Part shown: in pieces, positions 46,103 to 55,496 of the stretch
How positions within the stretch are numbered: the stretch's first letter is position 1
Layout: each line of letters begins with the position of its first letter
NCBI GenBank assembly: GCA_018401705.1
Contig: JAGYKL010000005.1
Location: 1 to 64,000, forward strand
DNA: 64,000 nucleotides
Origin: Bacteroidia bacterium
Lineage (GTDB): Bacteria; Bacteroidota; Bacteroidia; M30B66
Direction of reading: 5' to 3'
Made by a program: the position numbers and the translations under genes
The notes under the pieces: generated by a model
Told to the model about the DNA's origin: nothing
Database searches by the model: none
Seen by the model: the letters and a program-made list of their open reading frames with translations, nothing else

Positions 46103-47394
46103 GACATTCAAAACGAATATTTATTAATGTATTGATAAGTGTTATTTTTACGAATACACCCAATATTTTGCAGGCTCAGGAGAATCCATCATTAGATTCG
46201 ATAAGTATTAGCGAGATTTTAATGAGAATCGACCAGCCTCATGTATATGACAATAAAGGCGTTATCAGACTTTGGGTTAATGCTTATTCACAAAGTAACA
46301 GCGTGCCTAGTGAGTTCTCGAATGCTTTTGTTTTTCCTGAATTTATAACTGAGGAGATCAAATCAGAAGCATTTAGTCGTCTCAAAAAGCACAACCGATT
46401 TGGAGGAGAATTTAACCGCGGCGCAGAGCTTGGTTTTGCGCCTGATAGCTCCTGGAGAGCTGAAGGGAAACAGCTTTCATTTAGATATAAAAATTCAACT
46501 CTGTTTGGAGCTGCCTTTGGAGAAGATATATTTAAGCTTATTTTCAAAGGCAACAAGCAGTTTCGCGATGAAACGGCTACCTTGGATAATACCAGACTTA
46601 GTTCAATCTCGTTTGAATCACTAGAGTTTGGTTTCTTAAAAACTAATTACAATAGCCTTTTCTCTGTTCATTTAGGGATTGTTAAAGGAAATGCTTTAAG
46701 CTCAATTGACCTAGCACAAGGAAGCTTGTACACTTCTCCAAATGGAGATTTACTTGACATTGCATGGCAGGGAGATTACACGCAATCTTCCGGCGGTAAC
46801 CGCCTAAAAGACAATCCTTCTATAGGTGCTTCTTTGAGTTTGAATTTCATTCAAAAACTGAATGATAAGTGGATTTTAAAAGAAAGTCTACAGGACCTAG
46901 GATTTGTCGTTTGGAATTCGTCAACTCGAACTTCTAAGATTGATACAGCATTTAGTTTTACAGGAATTCAATTGGGTTCAATACTTGATATTTCAGATTC
47001 TAAAATAGTTCTGGGCGATTCTCTTGAAAATAAAGTTCTTGGTAGTGATATAAGGCAGTCTACCATGATTGCACTACCAGCTCTGGTGCAATTTGACGTT
47101 GTGCGAATTTTTAAAAACAGGATCACTATTGGTGCTGGAATCCAATACCGCTATATGCCTGGATTTATACCGTTAACAGAAGCTAACATTAGCAAAGGAT
47201 TCGGTAAAAATAGAAGTATAAAGTTTACTCTTGCCTACGGAGGATTCGGTCAAATTCAATCTGGTTTAAGTGCTGTTGTTTTTTCAAATCATCATCATAG
47301 CATGCGAATCGGCACTATATTCAACGAGGGCTTTATTTCACCTTCAAGTCTTTCAGGAGCAGGTGTTCAGATTCATTATGTACATCATATTTAG
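46099..47394 (+). CDS. DUF5723-like outer-membrane protein
   Basis: This 431-aa protein has a signal peptide (about 1-27, ending ILQAQ) and a mature part of alternating hydrophobic strands with aromatic girdle residues, ending in a strand-like IHYVHHI. Such DUF5723 proteins of Bacteroidota are predicted outer-membrane barrels. It is coupled by a 4-bp overlap to the preceding lipoprotein and followed after 6 bp by a T9SS protein. Function unknown. Confidence 0.75.
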   Translation: MRHSKRIFINVLISVIFTNTPNILQAQENPSLDSISISEILMRIDQPHVYDNKGVIRLWVNAYSQSNSVPSEFSNAFVFPEFITEEIKSEAFSRLKKHNRFGGEFNRGAELGFAPDSSWRAEGKQLSFRYKNSTLFGAAFGEDIFKLIFKGNKQFRDETATLDNTRLSSISFESLEFGFLKTNYNSLFSVHLGIVKGNALSSIDLAQGSLYTSPNGDLLDIAWQGDYTQSSGGNRLKDNPSIGASLSLNFIQKLNDKWILKESLQDLGFVVWNSSTRTSKIDTAFSFTGIQLGSILDISDSKIVLGDSLENKVLGSDIRQSTMIALPALVQFDVVRIFKNRITIGAGIQYRYMPGFIPLTEANISKGFGKNRSIKFTLAYGGFGQIQSGLSAVVFSNHHHSMRIGTIFNEGFISPSSLSGAGVQIHYVHHI

Positions 47395-47400
47395 AAGCAC

Positions 47401-48846
47401 ATGAAATTAGTATTCACTTTTCTAATGTCTTGTCTCTCAGCAATGGCATATTCACAGTTGGGCTTCACAAACACTTACGGAGCTTTCGGTTTATTTAATG
47501 ATGCAGCTGATTTGGCTGTTGATTCTGAAAGTAATGTATTTATATGCGGCTCAACTGGCGGCTGGGGTGCAATAAATGGCGATATGACAGTAATAAAGAC
47601 TGATTCCTCTGGAATTCAGTTATGGGCGAAAGTTTATGGAGACTCTACAACTCAAATGGGCAAAGCTATTTCATTAATTCCTGAAGGAGGATTTGTAGCA
47701 ATTGCAACAACAAACTCAGGGGAGAATAATGATTATGAGATTTTTATGGTAAAGGCAGATGTGGACGGGAATGTAGTTTGGGAGAAAAAATTTGGCATTG
47801 GAGGTTGGGATGAAGCTGCCGATGTAACAATGCTATCTGATGGAGGCATTGCAGTAGTTTCTTCAGAATGGGATGTTTCCGGTGGAAGTAAATCGATGGT
47901 TATCAGAAAATTTGATGCTGATGGAAATCAATTATGGATTTCTCGTCCTGATAATGAAGCAGGATTTTCTGAAGCAAGTTCAATACTAGAGCTCCGAGAT
48001 AGTACAATTTTAATTGCAGGTTCTGGTAATTTAGATAATGGAGATATTGATATGCTTATTGTTAAATATTCATATGATGGAAATCAAATATGGAGACAAT
48101 TCTATGGTGTAGAAATAGATGAATGGATAGCTGACTTAGCTCTAACTTCAGATAATAGAATAGGAGTGGCAGGTAATAGGCAGGTAGATGAAATGAATAT
48201 AAGCCCACAGTTACTTTCTTTGGATACAGATGGCGGTATTTTGAATGAGTTTTTTGAACCGAATTATGCTGAAACTACCGCGATAGCTTATAATCAATTG
48301 AACAATTCATATATCTTCTCTTGGAATTACAGTTCCTCAGGAACTGAAAAAACAGCTATTTTCAATTTTACAAATGACTTTGTGTTTGGATGTAATGCTC
48401 TTCCTTCAGCAGGAGTCACGACCCCTCTTTCGGCATCAGCAGTAGCAATTAGCCCAAGCGGAAAGATGCACCTATGTGGTCAAATAAGAGACACTGGCCC
48501 AGGAATAACAAGTATCCTATCATTTAAGTGTAACGAATCCTGTCAGCATGACCAATCTTTACTCATCGGTATTGAAGATAAAGAAAAGAAGGTTCAGGTT
48601 CTACCCTACCCTAATCCAACAAGTGAAACTGTGTTTTTAAACTTTTCTGAAGCACACAAAGTAAACTATGTTGCATTAACGGATCTTCTGGGCCATAAAA
48701 TACCATTGGAATTTAGCTTACTCAGCGGCAACCTGCATGCCTCAGTTAAAGATATTCCTACTGGCTTTTATTACCTTAACATTTCAACCGAATCAGATAT
48801 TCAGAACAGGTCAATCTGGCAATTCCCTTTAATGGTGATCCATTGA
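47401..48846 (+). CDS. T9SS-secreted repeat protein
   Basis: This 481-aa protein has a signal peptide (about 1-18, ending AYSQ), a beta-propeller-like region of about seven repeats with the pattern GxDMTVIKTDSSGxxLWAKxYG (residues 25-330), and a C-terminal Por sorting domain (about 400-481, with PYPNPTSETVFL and IPTGFYYLN). The repeats are like those of SBBP/delta-60-type proteins. It should be exported to the surface or medium. It is followed in a 4-bp overlap by an FkbM methyltransferase gene. Confidence 0.85.
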   Translation: MKLVFTFLMSCLSAMAYSQLGFTNTYGAFGLFNDAADLAVDSESNVFICGSTGGWGAINGDMTVIKTDSSGIQLWAKVYGDSTTQMGKAISLIPEGGFVAIATTNSGENNDYEIFMVKADVDGNVVWEKKFGIGGWDEAADVTMLSDGGIAVVSSEWDVSGGSKSMVIRKFDADGNQLWISRPDNEAGFSEASSILELRDSTILIAGSGNLDNGDIDMLIVKYSYDGNQIWRQFYGVEIDEWIADLALTSDNRIGVAGNRQVDEMNISPQLLSLDTDGGILNEFFEPNYAETTAIAYNQLNNSYIFSWNYSSSGTEKTAIFNFTNDFVFGCNALPSAGVTTPLSASAVAISPSGKMHLCGQIRDTGPGITSILSFKCNESCQHDQSLLIGIEDKEKKVQVLPYPNPTSETVFLNFSEAHKVNYVALTDLLGHKIPLEFSLLSGNLHASVKDIPTGFYYLNISTESDIQNRSIWQFPLMVIH

Positions 48847-49580
48847 AAATTATGAAACGTTTTATAAGAGCATTTCTTTGGTTTTTCCATCTTGATATTA
48901 CACGTAACCTAAAATACGACAGACTTACCTGGCGTGTTATGAAAAAGGTTCTCAATAAATCAAGTAATTGTATTGATGTCGGCTGCCACAAAGGCGAATT
49001 ACTTGAATGGATGCTTAAGCTAAGTCCTAATGGAAAGCATATTGCATTTGAACCAATTCCTGATTTAAACAAATCATTGAATGAAAAATTTGGCAAACGA
49101 GTCGCTATAAGTCCCATCGCCTTGAGCGATGAGGAAGGTCAGGATAGTTTTCAAATTGTTAAAAATGCCCCTGCTTACAGCGGTTTCAAGAAAAGAACAT
49201 ACGCAATAAGTAACCCTGAAATTCAAACCATTCAAGTTCAAAAATCCAAATTAGATTTATTTGTTTCAAACGACTATGTGCCAAATCTTATTAAAATAGA
49301 TGTTGAAGGCGCTGAATATCAAGTCTTACTTGGAGCCAAATCTCTATTATCAAAACACAAACCAAATGTTCTTTTCGAATTTGGGCTAGGTGCTGCTGAT
49401 CACTATTCAACTTCCCCCAATCAGGTTTTTGAGTTAATGAACGAATGTAATTTGCAAATCAGCACCCTATCTGGTTTTCTTAGCAATTCTCCCTGTCTCT
49501 CACTTATCGAATTTAAAGAGCATTTTACAACGAATAGCGAGTATTACTTTATTGCTCACCCTTCAAATGAAGCTAGTTGA
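48843..49580 (+). CDS. FkbM-family methyltransferase
   Basis: This 245-aa SAM-dependent methyltransferase has the FkbM order: CIDVGCHKGELLEWM (about 39-53, SAM site), AFEPIPDLN, then IKIDVEGAEYQVLLGA (about 154-169). Such enzymes O-methylate sugars or small molecules. The TTG at 48843 overlaps the previous stop; the ATG at 48852, three codons on, is the likelier start. The acceptor is unknown; a surface sugar is plausible given the glycan genes at 34-37 kb, but that is inference. Confidence 0.88.
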   Translation: MKIMKRFIRAFLWFFHLDITRNLKYDRLTWRVMKKVLNKSSNCIDVGCHKGELLEWMLKLSPNGKHIAFEPIPDLNKSLNEKFGKRVAISPIALSDEEGQDSFQIVKNAPAYSGFKKRTYAISNPEIQTIQVQKSKLDLFVSNDYVPNLIKIDVEGAEYQVLLGAKSLLSKHKPNVLFEFGLGAADHYSTSPNQVFELMNECNLQISTLSGFLSNSPCLSLIEFKEHFTTNSEYYFIAHPSNEAS

Positions 49581-49700
49581 GTGCTAAACTGTTAATTCAG
49601 TGCCATATACTTCCTTTTGGGCAAATGAGATAATTCAGGTAAGTTTGGGAAGTAATTTGTGAAAGCAAACCGCCATTTCAAGCTAATAGTATTGTGATTC

Positions 49701-51170
49701 ATGCTTCGCTTCATTCTAAATAGACTTCTGCTTTTCATTCCAACACTTCTACTGGTGTCTGTAATAGCCTTCGTGCTCAGTTTAAGCACCCCAGGAGACC
49801 CCGTTGACAGATTGCTTCAATCAGCTGAAAAAGGAGAAGCTGGAGGAGGTAACATTACCAGAATGAATAGAGATTTGGAAGCTAAAAAGCTTAGAGAAAA
49901 ACTTGGTTTAAACCTTCCTGTATTTTATTTGAGCATCCAAACTCAAGCAGATATTGACACTCTTCACAAGCTAAGCTCAACGCTTCATCGCCCTGCATTG
50001 AAAAGAATGGCAAGAGAAACTGGTAACCCACATCTTGTGATGAAGTGGTATGGTCATACACTTGAGGCTAGTAATTCTTTTGATTTCGCTTTAACAGACA
50101 GCTCTAAATCAATTATACTTTCTAACTATAAAGACCAAGTTACTGCAGCACAATCACTTTTCAGCGGGATTCTACTGGCAGGAAGCAAAGAGAATCAAAA
50201 GATAAAAATTGACTCTTTGAATAACTTGCTTTCGCTTATTCCTGATATAAGAAATGTTAAATCTCTTTGGGAGATTTCTCTAAATGAATATTCTAACTCT
50301 TATCAAAATGCAGCAACTTGGAAAAAATACATTCCCAAATTATACTTCCATGGACTTAAAAATCAATATCATAGGTGGTTATTAGGTAAAGAAGGAATAA
50401 CTAAAGGTGTTATTAAAGGTGATTTTGGTGTCTCTTATCGAGATGGGCAAAAAATCTCTGAAAGAATTGGTAAAGCAATGAAATGGACTCTGCTATTATC
50501 GCTGTTCTCAATTATTATAGCATTTTCATTTAGTATACCTCTAGGGCTATTTGCAGGTAGCAAAGCAAATGGAAAATTTGATAAAATTTCTTCCTTAGTC
50601 GTTTTTGCATTATATGCTTTACCTGGATTTTTTGTTGCCAGCCTACTATTAGTGGTATTCGCAAATCCTGACTTTCTTGATTGGTTTCCATCTTCAGGAG
50701 TTAAAGATCCTGAGCTATTTAACTCTGATTGGTCATTTTCAGAAGAATTCAACACTATTTGCCTTACCTTATTTTGCCATTAGTAAGTCTAACTTATGCT
50801 TCAATTTGCATTTATTAGCAGACAGGTGAGAGTGGGTGTTATTGATGCCTATTCAATGGATTATGTTAAGACCGCAAGAGCTAAAGGATTAAAAGAATCA
50901 ACGATACTTTTTAAACATATTTTTCCCAATATATTATTCCCACTGATTACCATATTTGGACAAACATTGCCAATTCTATTCGGTGGATCAGTAATTATTG
51001 AAAGCATATTTAATATTCCTGGAATGGGATTAGAAATGTACGAAAGTGTTGTAAACTTTGACTATCCTATGATTGTAGCCATTTTTACAATAATCGGCTT
51101 TCTAACAATTTTAGGTTATCTAATATCTGATATTTTGTACGCTATTGCAGATCCTCGGTTAAATACCTGA
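49701..51170 (+). pseudogene. DppB/OppB-like ABC permease, frameshifted
   Basis: This is an inner-membrane permease of a dipeptide/oligopeptide ABC importer. The first piece (49701-50783) has the N-terminal helix and STPGDPVDRLL motif, an enlarged periplasmic insert (about 60-225) and three further membrane segments. Its end reads off-frame. The second piece (50796-51170) begins near SRQVRVGVIDAYSMDYVKTA and carries the EAA loop (TARAKGL) and GSVIIESIFNIPGMG. The joining residues HYLPYLILPLVSLTYASICIY (50753-50815) are readable in a third frame, so at least two indels lie near 50750 and 50815. Probably sequence error. No ATPase or binding-protein gene is in the window. Confidence 0.85.
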
Positions 51171-51197
51171 TTAAATGATATCAGGAAAAATATTTAT

Positions 51198-52499
51198 TTG
51201 GGCCAAAAGCTATCCAAATTCTTATCAGTAAGAGCAAATAAATTTGTTGTTTTAACGCTTCTTTTCTGGGTATTTATAGCCTTATTTGCTGATATTCTAG
51301 CTACTGACCAACCTCTTTATATCAAATATAAAGGAAACTCTTGGTTTCCTGCTTTCTCAGCTCTTTATGATTCTGATAGAATTGAATCATTTAAAATTTA
51401 TCCTGAAGATAAATCCTATTCAACACTTGATTTTGAAAACACTGATTGGAAGCAACTAGATTGCGAATTTGTTATTTGGTCGCTAATACCATGGCATAAA
51501 GATAAACCTGATGTTTATAATAGAGACTTTGTTGGACCGTTTGATGTTCAAAAAACAAAGAGCAAAGACGGAAACATGGAGGTGTCGCCGTGAGATTTAG
51601 ACATTTTTTAGGAACTGATAAGATTAGGGCGCGATTTAATGGCTATGCTAATTCATGGCAGCTGTATTTCATTGAAAATAGGCTTATTTTCAGCTTTACT
51701 TGCTTGTTTAATAGGATTAATTTTGGGAGGAATATCTGGATTTTTTGGAGATAATAAATTTAAATTAAAAAGGATTCAATATTTAATGGGTTCACTTGGA
51801 TTAATACTTGGATTATTCTGGGCCTTTGTATCTAGAAATTCAATTATTATACAAAGCTTTTCAGAAGGAATAATAAGCTCATTATTACAATTAAGCTTGA
51901 GTATTCTCATAATACTCGCAACAATTTATTCTTTAATTTTTATTTCAGGATATATAAAAACAGGAAACTGGTTACAGCAAGAAACAAACATCCCTCTTGA
52001 TTCTTTGATTCAACGTTTTAGTGAGTTATTCAGCACAATGCCCAAAATTCTAATTTTGTTAACCTTAGCAGCTGTATTTAGAGAGAAAAGTGTTGAAATG
52101 GTTATCGCTATAATTGGGTTAACAAGTTGGACAGGGATTAGCAGATATTGTAGGGCTGAATTACTTAAGATTAGAACACTGCCATATATTGAAGCTGCAC
52201 AAATGCAGGGAATGCGTTCATTTGGAATATTATTCAAACATGCTTTGCCAAATGCTATGGGGCCTGTGATCATAGAAATAGCATTCTTAATTTCTGGAAG
52301 CATTCTCGCAGAAAGTAGCTTATCTTTTTTAGGAATTGGCGTACCTGTAGAGGTTTCTACCTGGGGAAGTATTTTAAGTGAGGGGAGGCAGGATTTTGAT
52401 GCATGGTGGATGGTAGTTTTTCCGGGCTTAGCTATATTTATTACGATTTTACTTTTCAACTCCTTGGGCCAAAGATTGCGCTCTATGGAGAGAATTTAA
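51198..52499 (+). pseudogene. DppC/OppC-like ABC permease, frameshifted
   Basis: This is the partner permease of the preceding gene, starting with TTG 28 bp after it. The first piece (51198-51593) gives the N-terminal membrane segment (about 15-35) and a periplasmic stretch. The second (51639-52499) gives four to five membrane segments with the EAA loop (EAAQMQGMRSFGILFKHALPN) and SFLGIGVPVEVSTWG. Between them RFRHFLGTDKI and GRDLMAM are readable in different frames; in the family these join as LGTD-x-x-GRD, so indels lie near 51590 and 51630. Both permeases share this pattern of damage. Role: import of peptides, nickel or other small ligands. Confidence 0.85.
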
Positions 52500-52557
52500 A
52501 ATTGGGACCTTTTTTCTGCAATTCACCCTCTAAAATTGTTGGTTCGCCGAAAACAGG

Positions 52558-52588
52558 TTTAGCTAAAGAATCACCCGATGTATGTTTG
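52558..52588 (+). promoter_or_regulatory. Promoter of LiaF-like/LytTR operon
   Basis: TTTA (52558-52561), 19 bases, then TATGTTTG (52581-52588) closely matches the Bacteroidota -33/-7 pair with one base off in the -33 TTTG. It lies 20 bases before the ATG at 52609, in the only gap between the permease gene and this operon. Confidence 0.55.
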
Positions 52589-52608
52589 GGGTATCAAAAT
52601 AACAAACT

Positions 52609-53382
52609 ATGGAAATCGAAGTAGAAAAAACAGAAAGTACAGGAGCTTACAATCCTAAGTACGATTCAAGACTCGGGAGAGTTCTTGGAGGTTTAGTAAT
52701 TATTGCTGCTGGTTCGGCATTACTATTAAAAAGGTCAGGTGTTGAATTTCCTTATTGGGTATTCAGCTTCGAAACTTTTCTAATCACCTTAGGCCTCTAC
52801 ATTTGGGCAAGACATACTTTCAGACGGCCAGGAGGGTTACTATTAATGCTAGTAGGTGGCTTTTTATTATTGGATGACATCATTCCAAATATTAGTATTG
52901 GACCTTATATTTGGCCAATAATTATTATCGCAGCTGGTGTTTATATGATCATATCTCCGGGAAGAAATTCCCGGAGAAAAATGATGATGAAGAATTTCAA
53001 TCGTCATAAAACTTCATCAACAGAATTTGATGCAAATCAAGAGGAATTCATTAATGCAACAAGCATTTTTGCTGGAATAAAGAAAAGATACTTTACCAAA
53101 GATTTCAAAGGCGGAAAAGTAGTTTGCTTCATGGGAGGTATTGAAATTGATTTAGGCAATTCTGACATAACTCAACCTGTTACTATTGAAGTATCTCAGG
53201 TTTTTGGAGGTACAAAATTGATTATCCCTTCAAATTGGCAAGTTCGTTCTGAACTAGTTGCAATAGCCGGCGGAGTTGAAGATAAAAGGCATCAACCTGC
53301 TGCTATTGAAGAAGATGCAAATAAAATACTCATTCTTCGTGGCACCCTGATTTTCGGTGGAATAGATATTAAAAGCTACTAA
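52609..53382 (+). CDS. LiaF-like membrane protein
   Basis: This 257-aa inner-membrane protein has four membrane segments (about 25-130) in the DUF5668/LiaF-transmembrane style with GLLLMLVGGFLLLDD, a basic linker (GRNSRRKMMMKNFNRH), and a C-terminal beta-solenoid-like domain (about 150-257, with FMGGIEIDLGNSD and GGTKLIIPSNWQV) seen in cell-wall-stress proteins. In Gram-positive bacteria LiaF represses the LiaRS envelope-stress system. Here it heads an operon with DUF4288, LytS-like and LytTR genes, so a similar sensor-repressor role is plausible. Confidence 0.8.
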   Translation: MEIEVEKTESTGAYNPKYDSRLGRVLGGLVIIAAGSALLLKRSGVEFPYWVFSFETFLITLGLYIWARHTFRRPGGLLLMLVGGFLLLDDIIPNISIGPYIWPIIIIAAGVYMIISPGRNSRRKMMMKNFNRHKTSSTEFDANQEEFINATSIFAGIKKRYFTKDFKGGKVVCFMGGIEIDLGNSDITQPVTIEVSQVFGGTKLIIPSNWQVRSELVAIAGGVEDKRHQPAAIEEDANKILILRGTLIFGGIDIKSY

Positions 53383-53384
53383 AA

Positions 53385-53711
53385 ATGCAAGAACGTTTAT
53401 TTGTAGCCTCTGTTGTTTACGAAGTCAATCTAAGCAAAAGTGGAAAACAGCTTTTAGAAGAGCAAGTATTACTTATATCAGCCATGAATAAGGAGGAAGC
53501 TCAAATTAAAGCAATAGAAATTGCGGAAAGTAATACAGGTGTTGAAGAAACATTGGAAGAAGGTTATCAAATTTGGAAATTTAAATTAATTCAATATCTG
53601 ATTCCAGTTGAAAATCACTTAGACGGTCAGCCTTTTATTACCAGAACAATGAAATCAGAGAACTATCGGGAACAAAAAACTTCATTCATTCCTGAAATTC
53701 AATTAAATTAA
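53385..53711 (+). CDS. DUF4288-like small protein
   Basis: This 108-aa protein, 2 bp after the LiaF-like gene, has the beta-alpha-beta pattern of DUF4288 (VVYEVNLSKSG, EEQVLLISAMNKEEAQIKA). There are no membrane segments or signal peptide. It is in the same operon as the two-component genes; role unknown. Confidence 0.75.
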   Translation: MQERLFVASVVYEVNLSKSGKQLLEEQVLLISAMNKEEAQIKAIEIAESNTGVEETLEEGYQIWKFKLIQYLIPVENHLDGQPFITRTMKSENYREQKTSFIPEIQLN

Positions 53712-53730
53712 AAGCCAATATTAAAGTTAA

Positions 53731-54750
53731 ATGCGTTTTATAAGTAATTGGTTTCCCTCATTTCTAGGTGCTTTCGTTTGGTTTATTTTTCATTATACCA
53801 TAATTATTAACACCAATACTCCTACAAATGATATTATTCAGGATGCAATTACTTTAAGTATTTTATTGTTGATACTTCTCACTGGCTTAAATGCCATGTT
53901 GAGACTTTACAAACCAGGAATAGCGAGAGTTCTATACTTAATTATCGGTAATTTATTGCTTGCTTATGGTTTACTATTTATCTATGAAATAATTGTAAAT
54001 AAAGCATTGGGTAAAACTCCATTACTTTATTCAGCAAATGAACTCCCTTCCTATTTAATTGTGGCTTTATTATTTACTATTCTTCAAACAACTTCTTTTT
54101 TCTCATGGATTAAAGTGAGTGTAGAAGAAAGAAACGAAGAAAAGGAAAGACGACTTAAGGAGGAGCACTTAATAAGACAGGCAGAGTTAAATGGGTTAAG
54201 GCAACAACTGCAGCCACACTTCCTCTTTAATAGCCTTAATTCAATTCAGTCTCTTTTACAATTTGACTCAGACAAAGCGTCTAAAATGGTTCAAACCTTA
54301 GCAGATTTTCTCAGAGGCACTGTTTCGGGTGGAGAATCAACTGTAAGAACCTTTCGAGAAGAGCTGAAACACTTGAATCTTTATTTAGAGATAGAAATGA
54401 TTCGTTTTGAAGATAGGCTTTCGGTTAATTATTCTATTGATGAAAACACTTATGAAAAAGAGATTCCTGCATTAATTCTGCAACCTCTAGTTGAGAATGC
54501 AATTAAACACGGATTATATGATACAATTGGGAAAATAACAATAACAATTGACGCTAAATTAACTGATAATTTCATTGTAATTAAAATTTCAAATCCCTAT
54601 GAAACTGAGCAAGGAAGCACTAAAGCAGGCACAGGATTTGGCTTAAGCTCTGTTTCCAGAAGAATACAACTTATTTATTTAAGAAATGATTTGCTGAAGA
54701 TTAACTCTGTCGGTCAATTATTTACAGTAACCTTAAAAATTCCTTCATAA
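53731..54750 (+). CDS. LytS-like sensor histidine kinase
   Basis: This 339-aa inner-membrane kinase has four membrane segments (about 8-28, 38-58, 66-90, 107-125), a short coiled coil (130-155), the His-kinase domain of the LytS family with LRQQLQPHFLFNSLNS (H163 is phospho-accepting), and an HATPase domain with QPLVENAIKHG (N256) and GTGFGLSSV. There is no extracellular sensor domain, so the signal is probably membrane-borne or passed by the LiaF-like protein. The response-regulator gene follows 2 bp on. Confidence 0.93.
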   Translation: MRFISNWFPSFLGAFVWFIFHYTIIINTNTPTNDIIQDAITLSILLLILLTGLNAMLRLYKPGIARVLYLIIGNLLLAYGLLFIYEIIVNKALGKTPLLYSANELPSYLIVALLFTILQTTSFFSWIKVSVEERNEEKERRLKEEHLIRQAELNGLRQQLQPHFLFNSLNSIQSLLQFDSDKASKMVQTLADFLRGTVSGGESTVRTFREELKHLNLYLEIEMIRFEDRLSVNYSIDENTYEKEIPALILQPLVENAIKHGLYDTIGKITITIDAKLTDNFIVIKISNPYETEQGSTKAGTGFGLSSVSRRIQLIYLRNDLLKINSVGQLFTVTLKIPS

Positions 54751-54752
54751 TT

Positions 54753-55496
54753 ATGATCAAAGTAATAATTGTTGATGACGAATCACTAGCCCGGAAATTG
54801 GTTAAACAATTTTTATCTGCTTTTGAAGAATTTGAAGTAATTGATGAATGTGCAGATGGTTTTGCTGCTGCTAAATCGATTAGTAAAAACGAGCCCGATC
54901 TTGTTTTTCTTGATGTGCAAATGCCAAGGATAAATGGCTTTGAATTATTAGAACTTCTTGATCCTATTCCAAACATAATTTTCACGACCGCTTTTGATCA
55001 ATACGCAATAAAGGCCTTTGAAGCCTCTGCGATTGACTACTTATTAAAACCCTTTGATAAAGAAAGGTTCGCAGTTGCTATCAGTAAATTTAAAATGCAG
55101 TTTCATGGATTAAAATCAGCATTACCGACAAACCAACTATTAAGTGAAATTGCAAAAGACACTCCAGAAATGGAGAGAATCGCAGTAAAGTCGGGAAATG
55201 AAATTAGGATAATTCCTATTAATCAGATTCGCTATTTAGAAGCTTATGATGATTATGTGAAGATTTTCACCAAAGAAGACATGTTTCTTAAGAAACAAAC
55301 ATTAAGTTATTTTGAGAGTAACTTACCCAACGATCAATTCATTAGAATTCATAGATCCTTTATCCTAAACATAAAAGAGCTGACCAAAATTGAACAAGCT
55401 GAAAAAGACAGTCATTGGGTTATACTGCGTGATCAGAGTCGTATTTCAGTCAGCCGTTCAGGCTATCAAAAATTAAAACAAAACCTTGGTATTTAA
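54753..55496 (+). CDS. LytTR-family response regulator
   Basis: This 247-aa regulator has a receiver domain with D8/D9 (IVDDES), the phosphorylation site D54 (VFLDVQMPRINGFE) and K99 (YLLKPFDKE), then a LytTR DNA-binding domain (about 145-247, with IRYLEAYDDYVKIFT and FIRIHRSFILN). It is paired with the LytS-like kinase 2 bp upstream. Such systems often regulate their own operon and a few envelope genes. Its 3' end overlaps the convergent oxoamine synthase gene by 4 bp. Confidence 0.95.
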   Translation: MIKVIIVDDESLARKLVKQFLSAFEEFEVIDECADGFAAAKSISKNEPDLVFLDVQMPRINGFELLELLDPIPNIIFTTAFDQYAIKAFEASAIDYLLKPFDKERFAVAISKFKMQFHGLKSALPTNQLLSEIAKDTPEMERIAVKSGNEIRIIPINQIRYLEAYDDYVKIFTKEDMFLKKQTLSYFESNLPNDQFIRIHRSFILNIKELTKIEQAEKDSHWVILRDQSRISVSRSGYQKLKQNLGI

